From: Arabidopsis thaliana
Lineage: Eukaryota > Streptophyta > Magnoliopsida > Brassicales > Brassicaceae
DNA length: 64,000 nucleotides
Direction of reading: 5' to 3'
Assembly (NCBI RefSeq): GCF_000001735.4
Contig: NC_003074.8
Span: 4,154,101-4,218,100 of the forward strand
The position numbers were made by a program, and so were the translations under genes. Below are positions 22,766 through 33,409 of the stretch, piece after piece (positions within the stretch are counted from its first letter, which is position 1; every line of letters starts with the position of its first letter). A model generated the notes under the pieces. That model was not told the DNA's origin and did not search any database. It saw only the letters and a list, made by a program, of their open reading frames with translations.

Positions 22766-24768
22766 ATGGCAGATGGGAACACAAGATTCACGGTGGATGA
22801 AGCTCTTGTGGCGATGGGATTTGGCAAGTTCCAAATTTACGTCCTTGCTTACGCTGGAATGGGTTGGGTTGCAGAGGCCATGGAGATGATGCTTCTCTCT
22901 TTCGTTGGACCTGCTGTTCAATCTCTCTGGAATCTCTCTGCACGCCAGGAAAGCTTAATAACTAGCGTCGTTTTTGCTGGCATGCTCATTGGTGCTTACT
23001 CTTGGGGCATTGTTTCTGATAAACATGGCCGCAGGTAGCTTTTATCATACTTGTTGTCTTTGATATAAGTTTCTTGGTACCTCAAGTAGAAAGGGGACGG
23101 CTGAATTGTTCCGTAAATGTTCATATTCTTATGAGCTCTTGAATTGAATGATCTCTGACCTTGTCTAATGCTGAATTTCAGACTGTTTAGCTTATGACCA
23201 TCCTTTGTTCATCCGATTTCTGTGTGTCTTGTGTCAATGGTCATCAATCAATGCTAAAATGGACTTTGTTTTGGGTCATATTCTTCTGTTTATGATGCAT
23301 TGTGGCTTCATTTGATTTTGATGTTTGTGCCTTGAATTCCTCAGGAAAGGGTTTATCATAACTGCGGTGGTGACTTTTGTAGCTGGTTTCTTGAGCGCAT
23401 TTTCACCTAACTACATGTGGTTGATCATTCTTCGCTGTTTGGTTGGTCTTGGGTTGGGAGGAGGTCCTGTTCTTGCTTCTTGGTATCTTGAATTCATACC
23501 TGCACCAAGCCGAGGGACTTGGATGGTTGTTTTCTCAGCTTTCTGGACCGTTGGAACCATATTTGAGGCTTCCCTTGCTTGGGTATAACTCATGCCTTTC
23601 TTTGTTTATTTTCCAGTATAATTTGGACGCTAGCTTTTCACATCACCATGCAATGCAATCTTTTGCAGTTAGTCATGCCAAGATTGGGTTGGAGGTGGTT
23701 ACTTGCATTCTCTTCGGTACCTTCTTCGTTACTTCTTCTGTTCTATAGGTGGACATCTGAGTCTCCTCGGTACTTAATTCTACAAGGCCGGAAAGCCGAA
23801 GCTCTTGCCATATTAGAGAAGATTGCGAGGATGAACAAAACCCAACTACCTCCGGGTGTTCTCAGTTCAGAGTTGGAGACCGAGCTGGAAGAGAATAAAA
23901 ACATTCCAACAGAAAATACTCATCTTCTCAAGGCTGGAGAAAGTGGAGAAGCGGTTGCTGTGTCTAAGATTGTACTAAAAGCTGATAAGGAACCAGGTTT
24001 CTCATTACTAGCTCTTCTATCTCCAACGCTAATGAAGCGGACTTTGCTACTATGGGTTGTGTTCTTTGGAAATGCGTTTGCTTACTATGGCGTTGTCCTT
24101 CTCACCACCGAGCTGAACAATTCCCATAACCGCTGCTATCCAACCGAGAAACAGTTGCGAAATTCAAACGATGTTAACTACAGAGACGTTTTCATTGCCA
24201 GTTTCGCAGGTACATCAATATATTTCTGTTATCACAAGAAATCCAAAGCAGTTGTTACTTGTTACAAATAAGAAAAAGTCTAAATCTTATTTTTTGATCT
24301 GTGGCGTCCTCAGAGTTTCCAGGTCTACTGATATCAGCAGCAATGGTGGATAGACTTGGACGAAAAGCTTCAATGGCATCAATGTTGTTCACATGTTGCA
24401 TTTTCCTTCTCCCTCTGTTATCCCATCAGTCTCCATTCATAACCACCGTTCTTCTCTTCGGCGGCCGTATCTGCATCTCGGCAGCTTTCACAGTGGTTTA
24501 CATATATGCTCCGGAGATATATCCAACGGCAGTGAGAACAACCGGAGTAGGAGTAGGGAGCTCGGTAGGAAGAATTGGAGGAATCTTATGTCCACTCGTA
24601 GCCGTTGGATTAGTTCACGGATGCCATCAGACGATCGCTGTTCTTCTGTTTGAGGTTGTGATTCTTGTGTCAGGAATTTGCGTTTGTCTCTTCCCTTTCG
24701 AGACAAGTGGTCGTGACCTGACAGATAGTATCTCTGCGTCCAAAGAACCACCTTCAGCCTCCGTATAG
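22766..24768 (+). CDS. NiaP: MFS nicotinate transporter, NiaP type
   Basis: Four coding exons, 22766-23034, 23345-23582, 23669-24209 and 24314-24768, give 500 residues from [20 protein letters not shown]. This is a 12-helix major facilitator of the organic cation/SV2-like branch. [20 protein letters not shown] is the first helix. The DKHGRRKG motif follows helix 2 (loop 2-3), and a second half-signature DRLGRKA opens the C-terminal half. A long cytosolic loop lies around residues 215-275 ([16 protein letters not shown], then ELEENKN). At3g13050 was named as the plant homologue of bacterial NiaP, a nicotinate (vitamin B3) carrier probably serving NAD salvage. Localisation is not shown by the sequence. 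The first two thirds of the reading frame cross two exon joins without interruption, so the gene looks intact. Confidence 0.93.
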
Positions 24769-25056
24769 CAAAATTCTTCTGACCATCGTAGTTGTTTAGT
24801 TGTTGAAGGAAAGAAAAGAAAGAAAACAGAGTGATTACAAATAGAGATATTCACAGATTAGTGATATGATATGATCCTGTGTAAGACATTATACAAACTT
24901 GTAATTTTGTAAAACAAAGTCTCCTATACGGTACATTTAAATATGATAACTTTTTGTTGATCACCATAAAATTCAGTCACATTACCGTTGACACTCTTGA
25001 GAATCAAAGAAGTTGCAAGAAACAACTAAAGTAATGAAAATAGAACTGATTAATAA
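24769..25056. other. 3' UTR of NiaP and short spacer
   Basis: Only 3' UTR-like AT-rich sequence is seen. There is no coding exon. Confidence 0.5.
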
Positions 25057-25365
25057 TCATCGATTTCTTTCCTGAGGTTGGTTGATTTGCAGGTGCACTA
25101 AGCTTGGAACATAAGAAGAGCACACAAGTGGGAGACAATATTTAGGAACTATTTGTCCAAAAAACCCAACTTTTCCGATATTCAGAGATTTGAAGTATCC
25201 ATCTTGTCCAATAATATTGGGTGTTTGGTTGACATGGGTCTTAACCTCGTAAGATTTGGCGTCTACGTCGAAAACCACAGCAACTTTCTTCTCCTCGTCA
25301 ATGAAGAAACTCCCACCTAGAGAGGATGAACTTGACAACAAGAGATGGATCTCAAAAACTCCCAC
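25057..25365 (-). pseudogene. F-box-associated (FBA) domain fragment
   Basis: A 102-codon open frame has the typical end of Arabidopsis F-box-associated domain proteins: GGSFFIDEEKKVAVVFDVD, then NIIGQDGYFKSLNIGKVG, then LPLVCSSYVPSLVHLQ. Intact members are about 350-400 residues long with an N-terminal F-box. Here the F-box and the first two thirds of the FBA domain are missing, and upstream DNA (25370-25500) is plain AT-rich spacer. It is therefore a 3' remnant rather than a working gene. A different F-box subfamily gave the relic at 1034-1958. Confidence 0.8.
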
Positions 25366-26524
25366 AGCAGCTTTTCACAAATGCTATACAATTATTAAAT
25401 TTTATTATTGTGTTCTAAACTTACCAAAATTTTTATTTTTAAAAAATCAATCTTTAACAAAAATAAAAATAAAATCAAATTATTAAATTTTACCATTTAA
25501 TGTGAATAAAAATTAAAGATACTAATCTATTAATTTTGGTTCATTCGGTTTTTTTGGTTAGTCACACTACTTACATAAGATTGGACTTCGGTTTGGATTA
25601 TACAAGGTATAAACTTTTTATCTACCGTTCAAGTTATTTGAAATTTGGTTCCCCACCTCTATTTTATATTATCTAAGTGTTATATTAATAATTTTTGATA
25701 GTGAAAATATATAGCTTCTTTTTTTTTTGGTTACAAGATATCTAAATTTTATAAATAAATATCAATTGCGCTATTTCCGGATTTAGACCCATTTATTTTT
25801 AGAATTCAGTCCACTGGCATCAAACCGAACTAGCCCATCTAATACAAAACCAATAGATCTGTATAAAAAAGTTATTGGTGGGCATAAATGTAAATTGGTG
25901 GTCCATAAACTGATTAAAATATTCTTTGATCAGTCGATCCATTATAGTATTTAGCTTAGGGATCACATATTTTGTTAACAATAAAAAAAATTAGGATTTG
26001 ATCTATGATTATGATTAAGTAATAGATAAAACTATAATGAATAGAAAAAGAAGAAAAAAGATTCTCGGAGTCTCCAAGGGAACAATCTCAATTCTCAATG
26101 AAACAGAGAAAAAGGCCAAAAAAAAAGAAGAGATCATCGTAATTGCCATTTTCCCACAAAGAGTCACTAAAAAGAAGGCTCATAACTTTTTTTTTTTTCT
26201 CTTGTAGTAAAAAACTTTGCGCTTTAAAGACAACAACAACACCAAACATTAAATAAGGTAATAACCTTTTCTCACTTTGGTTGCATCATTCATTAATGGC
26301 AACCAAGTTCTTCTTCGTTCGTAAAAAAAAAACAAAATAAAAACACAAACTTGTAAATCTTTTTTACTGTAATAATCTCTCTACGTATTGCTACGTAATT
26401 TATACAATACATATATGGAAAGATCCTCTGTCCTTCCCTACATATAAAGATTCTGTTTTTCCAGTTTTTTTTGTTTGTTTTGTTTTTGAATCAGATCCTT
26501 ATTCTTGACCTTTCGATCAGATTC
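25366..26524. other. intergenic spacer and ECT5 5' region
   Basis: AT-rich DNA with many homopolymer runs. There is no coding similarity that I recognise. The last 100-150 bases, with a T-rich leader before the ATG at 26525, are likely 5' UTR. Confidence 0.5.
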
Positions 26525-29500
26525 ATGGCAACGACTCAATCACACACCTCAGATCTTACTTCAGGTAACGTCACTTACTGACCCATCTCTCAATTATCCT
26601 TAATTGTTTCAGATTCTGGTCTAAATTTGATTCCTTTACGTTTGATCTCTGCCTTTCCTTTTTCTCAATTCTTAGTGGGTTTCCTGTCGAATCCCGTGGT
26701 TCATGTTTCTGATGTGTTAGGGTTCGTTGATCTCGATTTGGATTTAGATTTGCGAGTTTTGCTTTTGAAATTTTTGGTAGTGATCCACTAGTATAATTGA
26801 ACTGGAAGTGTAAGCTTAAGAGAATTCGATTTCCTTATGCTAAGATCTGGGATCTAGGCTCTTTGATTTTTGAGTGTTCGTTTAGTTCAAATTTTGGATT
26901 TTGCATTAGGATCTGCTTTTGTTTTGCTGATCTTGTTCTTGTTCATGAATGATTCCCACCGACTTATTTGAGTTTACCGGTTGTGCATGAATACAGAGGA
27001 GCAACCTGCTAGTTTGGACATCATGAAGGAGCAGGTAGTTGATCTGAGTCTGGTTATATCTCCATTGAAATGAAGATTCATAGAGAGAAATTTTAACTCT
27101 TTGAGCCTTTTTTTCTAGCAGACTGTCCCGGCAAACAACGAGACATCAGCCTCTTTTAAGTCCTCCCAGGAAGCTCCAGTTGTAGTTCATCCAGCAAAAG
27201 TTGCTCCACTTACTGGACCTTATGGTTTAGCCGGTGATTTTGCCGGACACTTACCTAGCAGCATCCTCTCTCCTCAAGCACAAGGCTTTTACTATAGAGG
27301 TTGGTTTTGTGATTCATGTATGTTTTGTTTGGCTTCTCTGATCAGATCTCTGAGCTCATGGAGTTTACATGTTTCATATTCTTGTGGATGTGTAAGTGTA
27401 ATACTAGTGGCCATCGAAAGGGCAAGTATAAGCCTTCCTCTATCCATGATTGACTTCTCTAGTTCTTGAATTGCATATGAGCTGTTAGAAGCTAATCTGA
27501 ATTACTTTCTATGTTGGGGAGCCAGGTTATGAAAACCCCACAGGCGAATGGGACGAGTATTCCTCGTATGTCAATGTTGAAGGATTGGACATCACATCTC
27601 CTGTGTGTACACCTTACCATCTCTTCTGGGATCTCTTCTTTAAAACATTCCAAATTGTTCATATTCTTCTCTGATCAAATCAGGTTGGCTTCAATGAGAA
27701 TGCTTCTCTGGTCTACCAAACGGGATATGGATACAACCCTCAAATGCCATATGGGCCATATTCCCCTGCAGCAAGTCCCTTGCCTTCTGAGGGACAGTTG
27801 TATTCTCCACAACAGTTTCCGTTTTCAGGGGCATCACCGTATTACCAGCAGGTAGTTCCTCCTAGCATGCAATATATTACTTCTCCAACTCAGCCCGAGC
27901 TCACCAGCCTTGTCGGTGTTGACCAACAAGGTGATAACATCGGACCACGCCAATCCTACCATCCTCATCCCATTGGACCGTTTAATGGAAACCAGCCAAA
28001 CCTTGGTTTTCCTGAATGGCAGCAAGGTTTTGACGGGGGAATATGGTCGGATTGGTCCAAGCCTTCTGATATGCACAGGCATTCTTCTTCTATTTCTCCG
28101 GCTTTATCTCCTCAGCCACTCGGCTCATATGGATCATATGGCCAGAACATACCCATGGTTGGTTCACTTTTCTTATCTACTCTTATCCGACATATGGATA
28201 GCTTTCTTCTATTCATGGTTACATATTGGATTATATGTTAAAAGTAGATTGTTCTTTAATTTGTCAGGGGTCACAGCGACAGAGATCATTTTACGGTTTT
28301 GGATCTGGTTCGAACTCTTATAACAGAGGTTATATGCATAGTGGTGGTCGTGGCCAGGGTTCTAACTATGGAAGTAGACTAATTTCTAATGTGGGTATGG
28401 GAAACCAAGGCTGGATTGGGGTTGACAACAGTCGAGGGCGTGGAAGGGTTAGTGATCCATCTTTGGGTGGTGCTTATAATGGTACTTTTGATATCCTCAA
28501 TGAGCAAAATCGAGGACCAAGGGCTTCAAAGCCCAAGACTCAGGTCTTAGAGGAGCTTGATTCTGCTGCTGATTCTAAGAAAAATAACAAAGGCAGTGCA
28601 AAGGAGCACGAGGAATCCAACAACGCAGACTTTGTCACCGACTACACTAACGCCAAGTTGTTCATCATCAAGTCTTACAGTGAAGACAATGTTCACAAAA
28701 GCATCAAATACAATGTATGGGCTAGCACCCCTAATGGCAACAAAAAGCTTGACGCTGCTTATCGTGAGGCCAAGGATGAGAAAGAACCGTGTCCACTTTT
28801 TCTTCTGTTCTCGGTACGAGTCTAATCCTTGATCAAGTGAAAAAAAATTAGTTTTTCTTCTTTTTGCAGATTGCTTACGGGTTTGTAAATTCAGGTAAAT
28901 GCGAGCTCTCAATTCTGTGGTGTAGCAGAGATGGTTGGACCTGTTGATTTTGAGAAGAGCGTTGATTACTGGCAACAAGATAAATGGAGTGGACAGTTCC
29001 CAGTGAAGTGGCACATTATCAAAGATGTTCCAAACAGCCAGTTCCGCCACATTATATTGGAAAACAATGACAATAAGCCTGTGACTAATAGTCGAGACAC
29101 CCAAGAAGTAAGTAGCAATTTGTGCCTATCAAGCTTTCTTGTCCATAAGATACCTCTTTTAAGCCACACCATAACCACAACCAAAAACTACAGGTAAAAC
29201 TGGAACAGGGCATCGAGATGCTGAAGATCTTCAAGAACTACGACGCTGACACGTCAATCTTGGATGATTTCGGGTTTTATGAAGAGCGGGAGAAAATTAT
29301 ACAAGACCGGAAGGCAAGAAGACAGCCAAGCTTGCCATCTGCAGGAGTAGTAGCAGGAGAAAATGAACATAAACCTGCTTCTGCTGCATTACCCACAGAC
29401 TTCATGAAGAACATGTCCAAGAGTTTTGCGCAAGTTGTCCGCTTGGACGAAGGCAGCAAAGAAGCAGTCAAGGCCAGTTCATCTCCAGATGCAATTACAA

Positions 29501-29532
29501 CAGCAGCAGTCTCTTCTGGTCAATCCAACTAG
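26525..29532 (+). CDS. ECT5: YTH-domain m6A reader ECT5
   Basis: Nine coding exons are 26525-26564, 26997-27034, 27122-27299, 27526-27602, 27684-28157, 28268-28813, 28895-29107 and 29194-29532, with very short first exons (the first two carry 26 codons together); I list eight joins that hold the frame, so treat nine as an upper count. They give 634 residues from [10 protein letters not shown]. The N-terminal 390 residues are a low-complexity Tyr/Pro/Gly/Gln-rich region ([21 protein letters not shown]). The YTH domain starts near residue 398 ([20 protein letters not shown]). The aromatic cage that holds N6-methyladenosine in this family corresponds to Trp420 (YNVWAST), Trp477 and Trp482 ([10 protein letters not shown]), all present. 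ECT proteins are cytoplasmic readers of methylated mRNA. Assignment to ECT5 comes from length and locus order. Confidence 0.93.
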
Positions 29533-30213
29533 TAAGTAAAAGACATCAATTAGCAAAGACTATGTTTTCAAATTCCATAATATGATCTTTTGTTTGTTCT
29601 AAGAAGGTATTTCAAATGAAATTTTACGTCTGACCGGGTCTGGTTTTTGTGTAAAGTAAGCCTCTTTCCTCCGCCCTTTTCTGCTTCAGGGGTATTTAGC
29701 CAAAATTTGATTCATTTCCCTCTTTTCAATGTTCTATAATACCCTCACTCTTCTGAGTTGATAGAAGAAGAAGATGAAGAAGATAATGTATGAAAGACAA
29801 TATAATGTTTCTCTTGTAAAGTTGGCCTCATTTATCTTTGCAGGCAGTTTTTCAAAATAAAAATGCAGATTACACACATCAATCAAATTCAAAGCTCTCA
29901 GCTTTCCACATATCCAAAGTTTGTTTCTTTGTGTGTTTTTTCTACACATATCTTAGTTTTTGAGAGTCCGATTGTGAACGTGACAAGAAAGTCAATCAAT
30001 GACTTATCCATATGAATGAATTGTCATCAAAAGGGACACTGAATTGTGTGGTTCATACTCATAGCATGTCAATATATTCGTGACCCTTTTTACAAGCAAG
30101 ACAGATTCAGATTTGTGAGATGTTATGATTCACTAACAATAATGTGGCTAAGGGATCAGTTGTAATTGATATTATCCATTTGTGAGAAACAAATAAAATA
30201 GTTTCATATAAAT

Positions 30214-30240
30214 CTAAGGACTGTCTATGTCAGTCCTTAG
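30214..30240. repeat. perfect inverted repeat, 10-bp arms with 7-base loop
   Basis: ctaaggactg (30214-30223) and cagtccttag (30231-30240) are exact reverse complements around tctatgt. It lies in the spacer between ECT5 and the START gene, too far from the ECT5 stop (about 680 bases) to be an obvious part of its 3' end. Confidence 0.9.
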
Positions 30241-30562
30241 TCTATTTTGCCATATTTCTAGATCTAATCGGGTTGCATTATTACGTAGATAGATATGATC
30301 TACTTACTGATGATTTTTTTTTTTGAAACCTTAATGTATAAAAAAATGGTTTAAAAGTACTAACCATTGTTGGTCCACAAAAATAAAGGGAAGAAAGGAG
30401 GGCCAAATCGTAACATTAATAAAAAAGGGGCCAAACTGTAACAACAAAAAAACAAAAAGGGCCACAAAGAAAAAAGAGAGAAAATAAGAAGAGTCCCGGA
30501 CAGGACCGAGCTTGAGGATTCGTTGTTGCCTTTATGACTCAGCCAACAAGAACCAGACTAAT

Positions 30563-30583
30563 CCTAGTCCTAGTCCTAGTCCA
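30563..30583. repeat. CCTAGT hexamer tandem repeat in the START-gene promoter
   Basis: About three and a half head-to-tail copies of cctagt lie roughly 95-115 bases upstream of the chosen start codon of the START gene. It is a short repeat likely to vary in copy number between accessions. Confidence 0.8.
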
Positions 30584-30676
30584 CGCGCGAATATACAAAC
30601 GTCTTAAAGCCATTTGATAGAACCGATTTCCAAGGGTTTTGCTCAGAAAAAACACAGAGAGAGATTTTGGAATTCG

Positions 30677-32695
30677 ATGAATAGTGGTGATACCTTATCG
30701 ACGTTAGCTCAATTTATCTCCTCTTCCGAGAGATTTTTCCGGCGAGCTGACGGTGATGTAGTCTTTTGTTATTGCTGGGCCACCGTGCTCGCACTTGTCT
30801 TCATTCTTCTCTACCAATTCTTCCTTTCCCGGAAATTCCGATTCTTCAGTCATGCTTCTTCTTCTTCCCCTGTCGTCTCGGTTTCTCAATCTCTCAGCTC
30901 CCAATCAGGGTAAAGTGTTAAACTTTCAATTTAGTATCTTTTTGCCGAATTTGTTTGCTGCGTAAATCTATAACCTTTAGCCTCTTTCCCTTTTGTGTGT
31001 TCATGCTTGTGCCTCGTATGATTTTTAGTTATAATCGTCTACTTTATGATCTTATTATTCTACTCTTTGATTATCTCTGAGACTTCATCTATTGACTATA
31101 CGCTTTGCAGAATATCTACTACACTTGTTTCTGATGAAGATCTAAAGGGTCTGATTCAAAAATTGGGGGAAAGAAGTGAGGATGCTGAGATATGGGAAGA
31201 TGTTATTAAGAAAAGCAACCCTCGTATCTCCTACACTGCTAAATGCTGCAAACCAACAGTAATCTCAAAGTTTTATCTTTGTGTAGAGCTTTTTACTTTT
31301 CCAAGTGTCTAGTAAGATTGTTTTTTTCTCTGGTAACTGAGTTTCTTCTTTGGTTTCTTGTAGGATGGTAGTCCCATGAAGTATCTGAGTACAACTGTGT
31401 TTGAGGATTGCTCCCCAGAGGTTTTGAGGGACTTTTACATGGACAATGAATACAGGAAACAATGGGACAAGACTGTGGTTGAGCATGAGCAATTGCAGGT
31501 TGACAGTAATAGTGGGATTGAGATTGGTCGCACTATAAAAAAGTTTCCCTTGTTGACTCCAAGGGAGTATGTATTAGCGTGGAAATTGTGGGAGGGGAAG
31601 GATAAGTTTTACTGTTTCATCAAGGTAATGATGCACTTATCTTAAGGGCATTATTTTTAATGCTATTATTTCTAAATTACATTATTCATTTGCACCTATG
31701 CATTCCTCTTTAAATTTGCTAAGTATTTCTCGTATATGCTAGATACACAGACCTGGACCATGTTATATATTATCTGTTATTCGCTTTGCCTCTTTACTTA
31801 TTGTTTTGCTCTTTGGTTATTATCAGGAATGTGATCACAATATGGTGCCGCAACAGAGGAAGTATGTACGTGTAAGTTATTTCAGATCTGGTTGGCGAAT
31901 TAGGAAAGGCAAGTGTTTCTTGTCAGGGTTATCATCCATATTTCAACTAAATCTTCTCTTGATATCTCATCAGTAACATATACCACAAATCTCTGTAATA
32001 TGTATGAGTGGTGAATAAGGTTTTTCATTCCTCCATACTGTCTATGCATAACTTAAACTTGCTGCAGTTCCTGGTAGGAACGCTTGTGAGATACACATGG
32101 TTCACCAGGAGGATGCTGGATTAAATGTTGAGATGGCAAAGCTTGCTTTCTCAAGAGGCATATGGAGTTACGTTTGTAAGATGGAAAATGCACTTCGCAA
32201 GTACATTGCAACCAGTCATCGACCCCAAGGGCCCACATTATCTGCTGTAAGCTTAATGAAAAAGGTGAGATGTTAGTGTTTTTTTTTACCTGCTCTGAGT
32301 TCAGTTCTCTGGTCAAGTGCTGGATAGATTGTTCCCTGCAAATATCTGTTTGTGAAATCTCAATGAATATGCCTTGTTTGACCCACCCTTGTCTTATCCC
32401 ACAGATTCCATCGGAGTTAGAAAGTCAGACAGACGACATTACAAACTCCTCGGGAACTACCACTAGTGGTATGCACACAGGTGAAGGAGCCAAACGGAAG
32501 AAACTGTTGAGAAAGCCTTCAAAGAAACTGATAGCAAATGGTATGTTACTTGTGGGCGGTGCCGTTGGTGGTGCAATCTGCCTGTCTCGTGGTCACTCCG
32601 CCTTAGGGGCAAAGGTCGCGTTGGCTTACTTCTTGTCGAAGATGAGAAAGCGTGGAGCTCAACTGAGTCAAACTTCCCAAAACGCTGGTATTTAA
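30677..32695 (+). CDS. START-domain lipid-binding protein, membrane anchored
   Basis: At3g13062 by position. Six exons, 30677-30909, 31111-31258, 31364-31624, 31827-31908, 32068-32264 and 32405-32695, give 403 residues from MNSGDTLSTLAQF. An in-frame ATG at 30614 exists but gives an atypical leader. A hydrophobic helix near the N-terminus (CYCWATVLALVFILLYQFFL) probably anchors it. The START domain covers about residues 85-310 (AKCCKPTDGSPMKYLSTTVF, then YRKQWDKTVVEHEQL, then REYVLAWKLWEG). A basic linker (RKKLLRKPSKK) and a Gly-rich hydrophobic C-terminus (GMLLVGGAVGGAICL) follow. START domains bind a lipid or sterol in a hydrophobic pocket; the ligand here is unknown. The intron after 31908 uses a GC donor (aaag|gcaagt), because only that site keeps the frame. 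Confidence 0.9.
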
Positions 32696-33409
32696 GTCAT
32701 GCATAGATTTGGTTTTGATGAAGCATGTGCAACTTACTTAGATTAAGCTTGTGTGATAGGGAGTGTCTGTAAAAGTGATTAAACGTGTGAATAGAAAAGT
32801 TCTATTTCTGCAATGTCTCTGATCACATGAGCTCTGGGGTCTTCAAAGTTTTGTATACGTGTCGTGGAAGACTTTATATTTGTGTTAATGTGAATGTAAA
32901 AACTTGTATTTTACAGTCAAGCCCTTGTTTTTCTCACCAAATTTCAGACCAATTGAATGAAATTGTTGTAATTTTTGTTTGTTCACACACACGTGTGCTT
33001 GAAATTGAATATACGTTGAAACAAACTTGTTTATGTGTGTGTTTTGCAGTTGGATCGGGACTTGGACACAGTTGTGGTCTCTCTCCTAATGTTTCGGTGT
33101 CTGCTTCATTTTTAGCTGTACATTTCTCTATTCACACGTCCAGATTTATTCGCCTTTTCACTCAATAACGTCATTCAAAAATCCTAAAAGAAAACAGAAG
33201 AAACTGAATTTGCCATTTTTGGTTACTGCCACACCATTTCCAATTTAGTTTTCTTTCATGACCTATCTAGCTTCTTTGTTTCCTCTCCTTTGGTTTTCGT
33301 GTGTTTCCTTCATCCCCAAGGAAACCCGGAACCAGCCCTGGGTTTCTCTCTGGATCATCTCTTTTGTTATTTTACAGATTTTGATTTTTGAGCTTAAAAC
33401 TGTCGGATC
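32696..33409. other. START-gene 3' UTR and SRF4 5' region
   Basis: No coding exon is seen. A likely 5' UTR intron acceptor (ttttacag|at) ends at 33377, about 30 bases before the SRF4 start codon. Confidence 0.5.

Larger units (their letters stand above)
29533..30676. other. ECT5 3' UTR, spacer and 5' region of the START gene
   Basis: No coding exon is visible. Notable small structures are a hairpin at 30214-30240, repeated gggccaaa-gtaac segments near 30400-30445 and a CCTAGT hexamer repeat at 30563-30583. These are listed separately. Confidence 0.5.
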
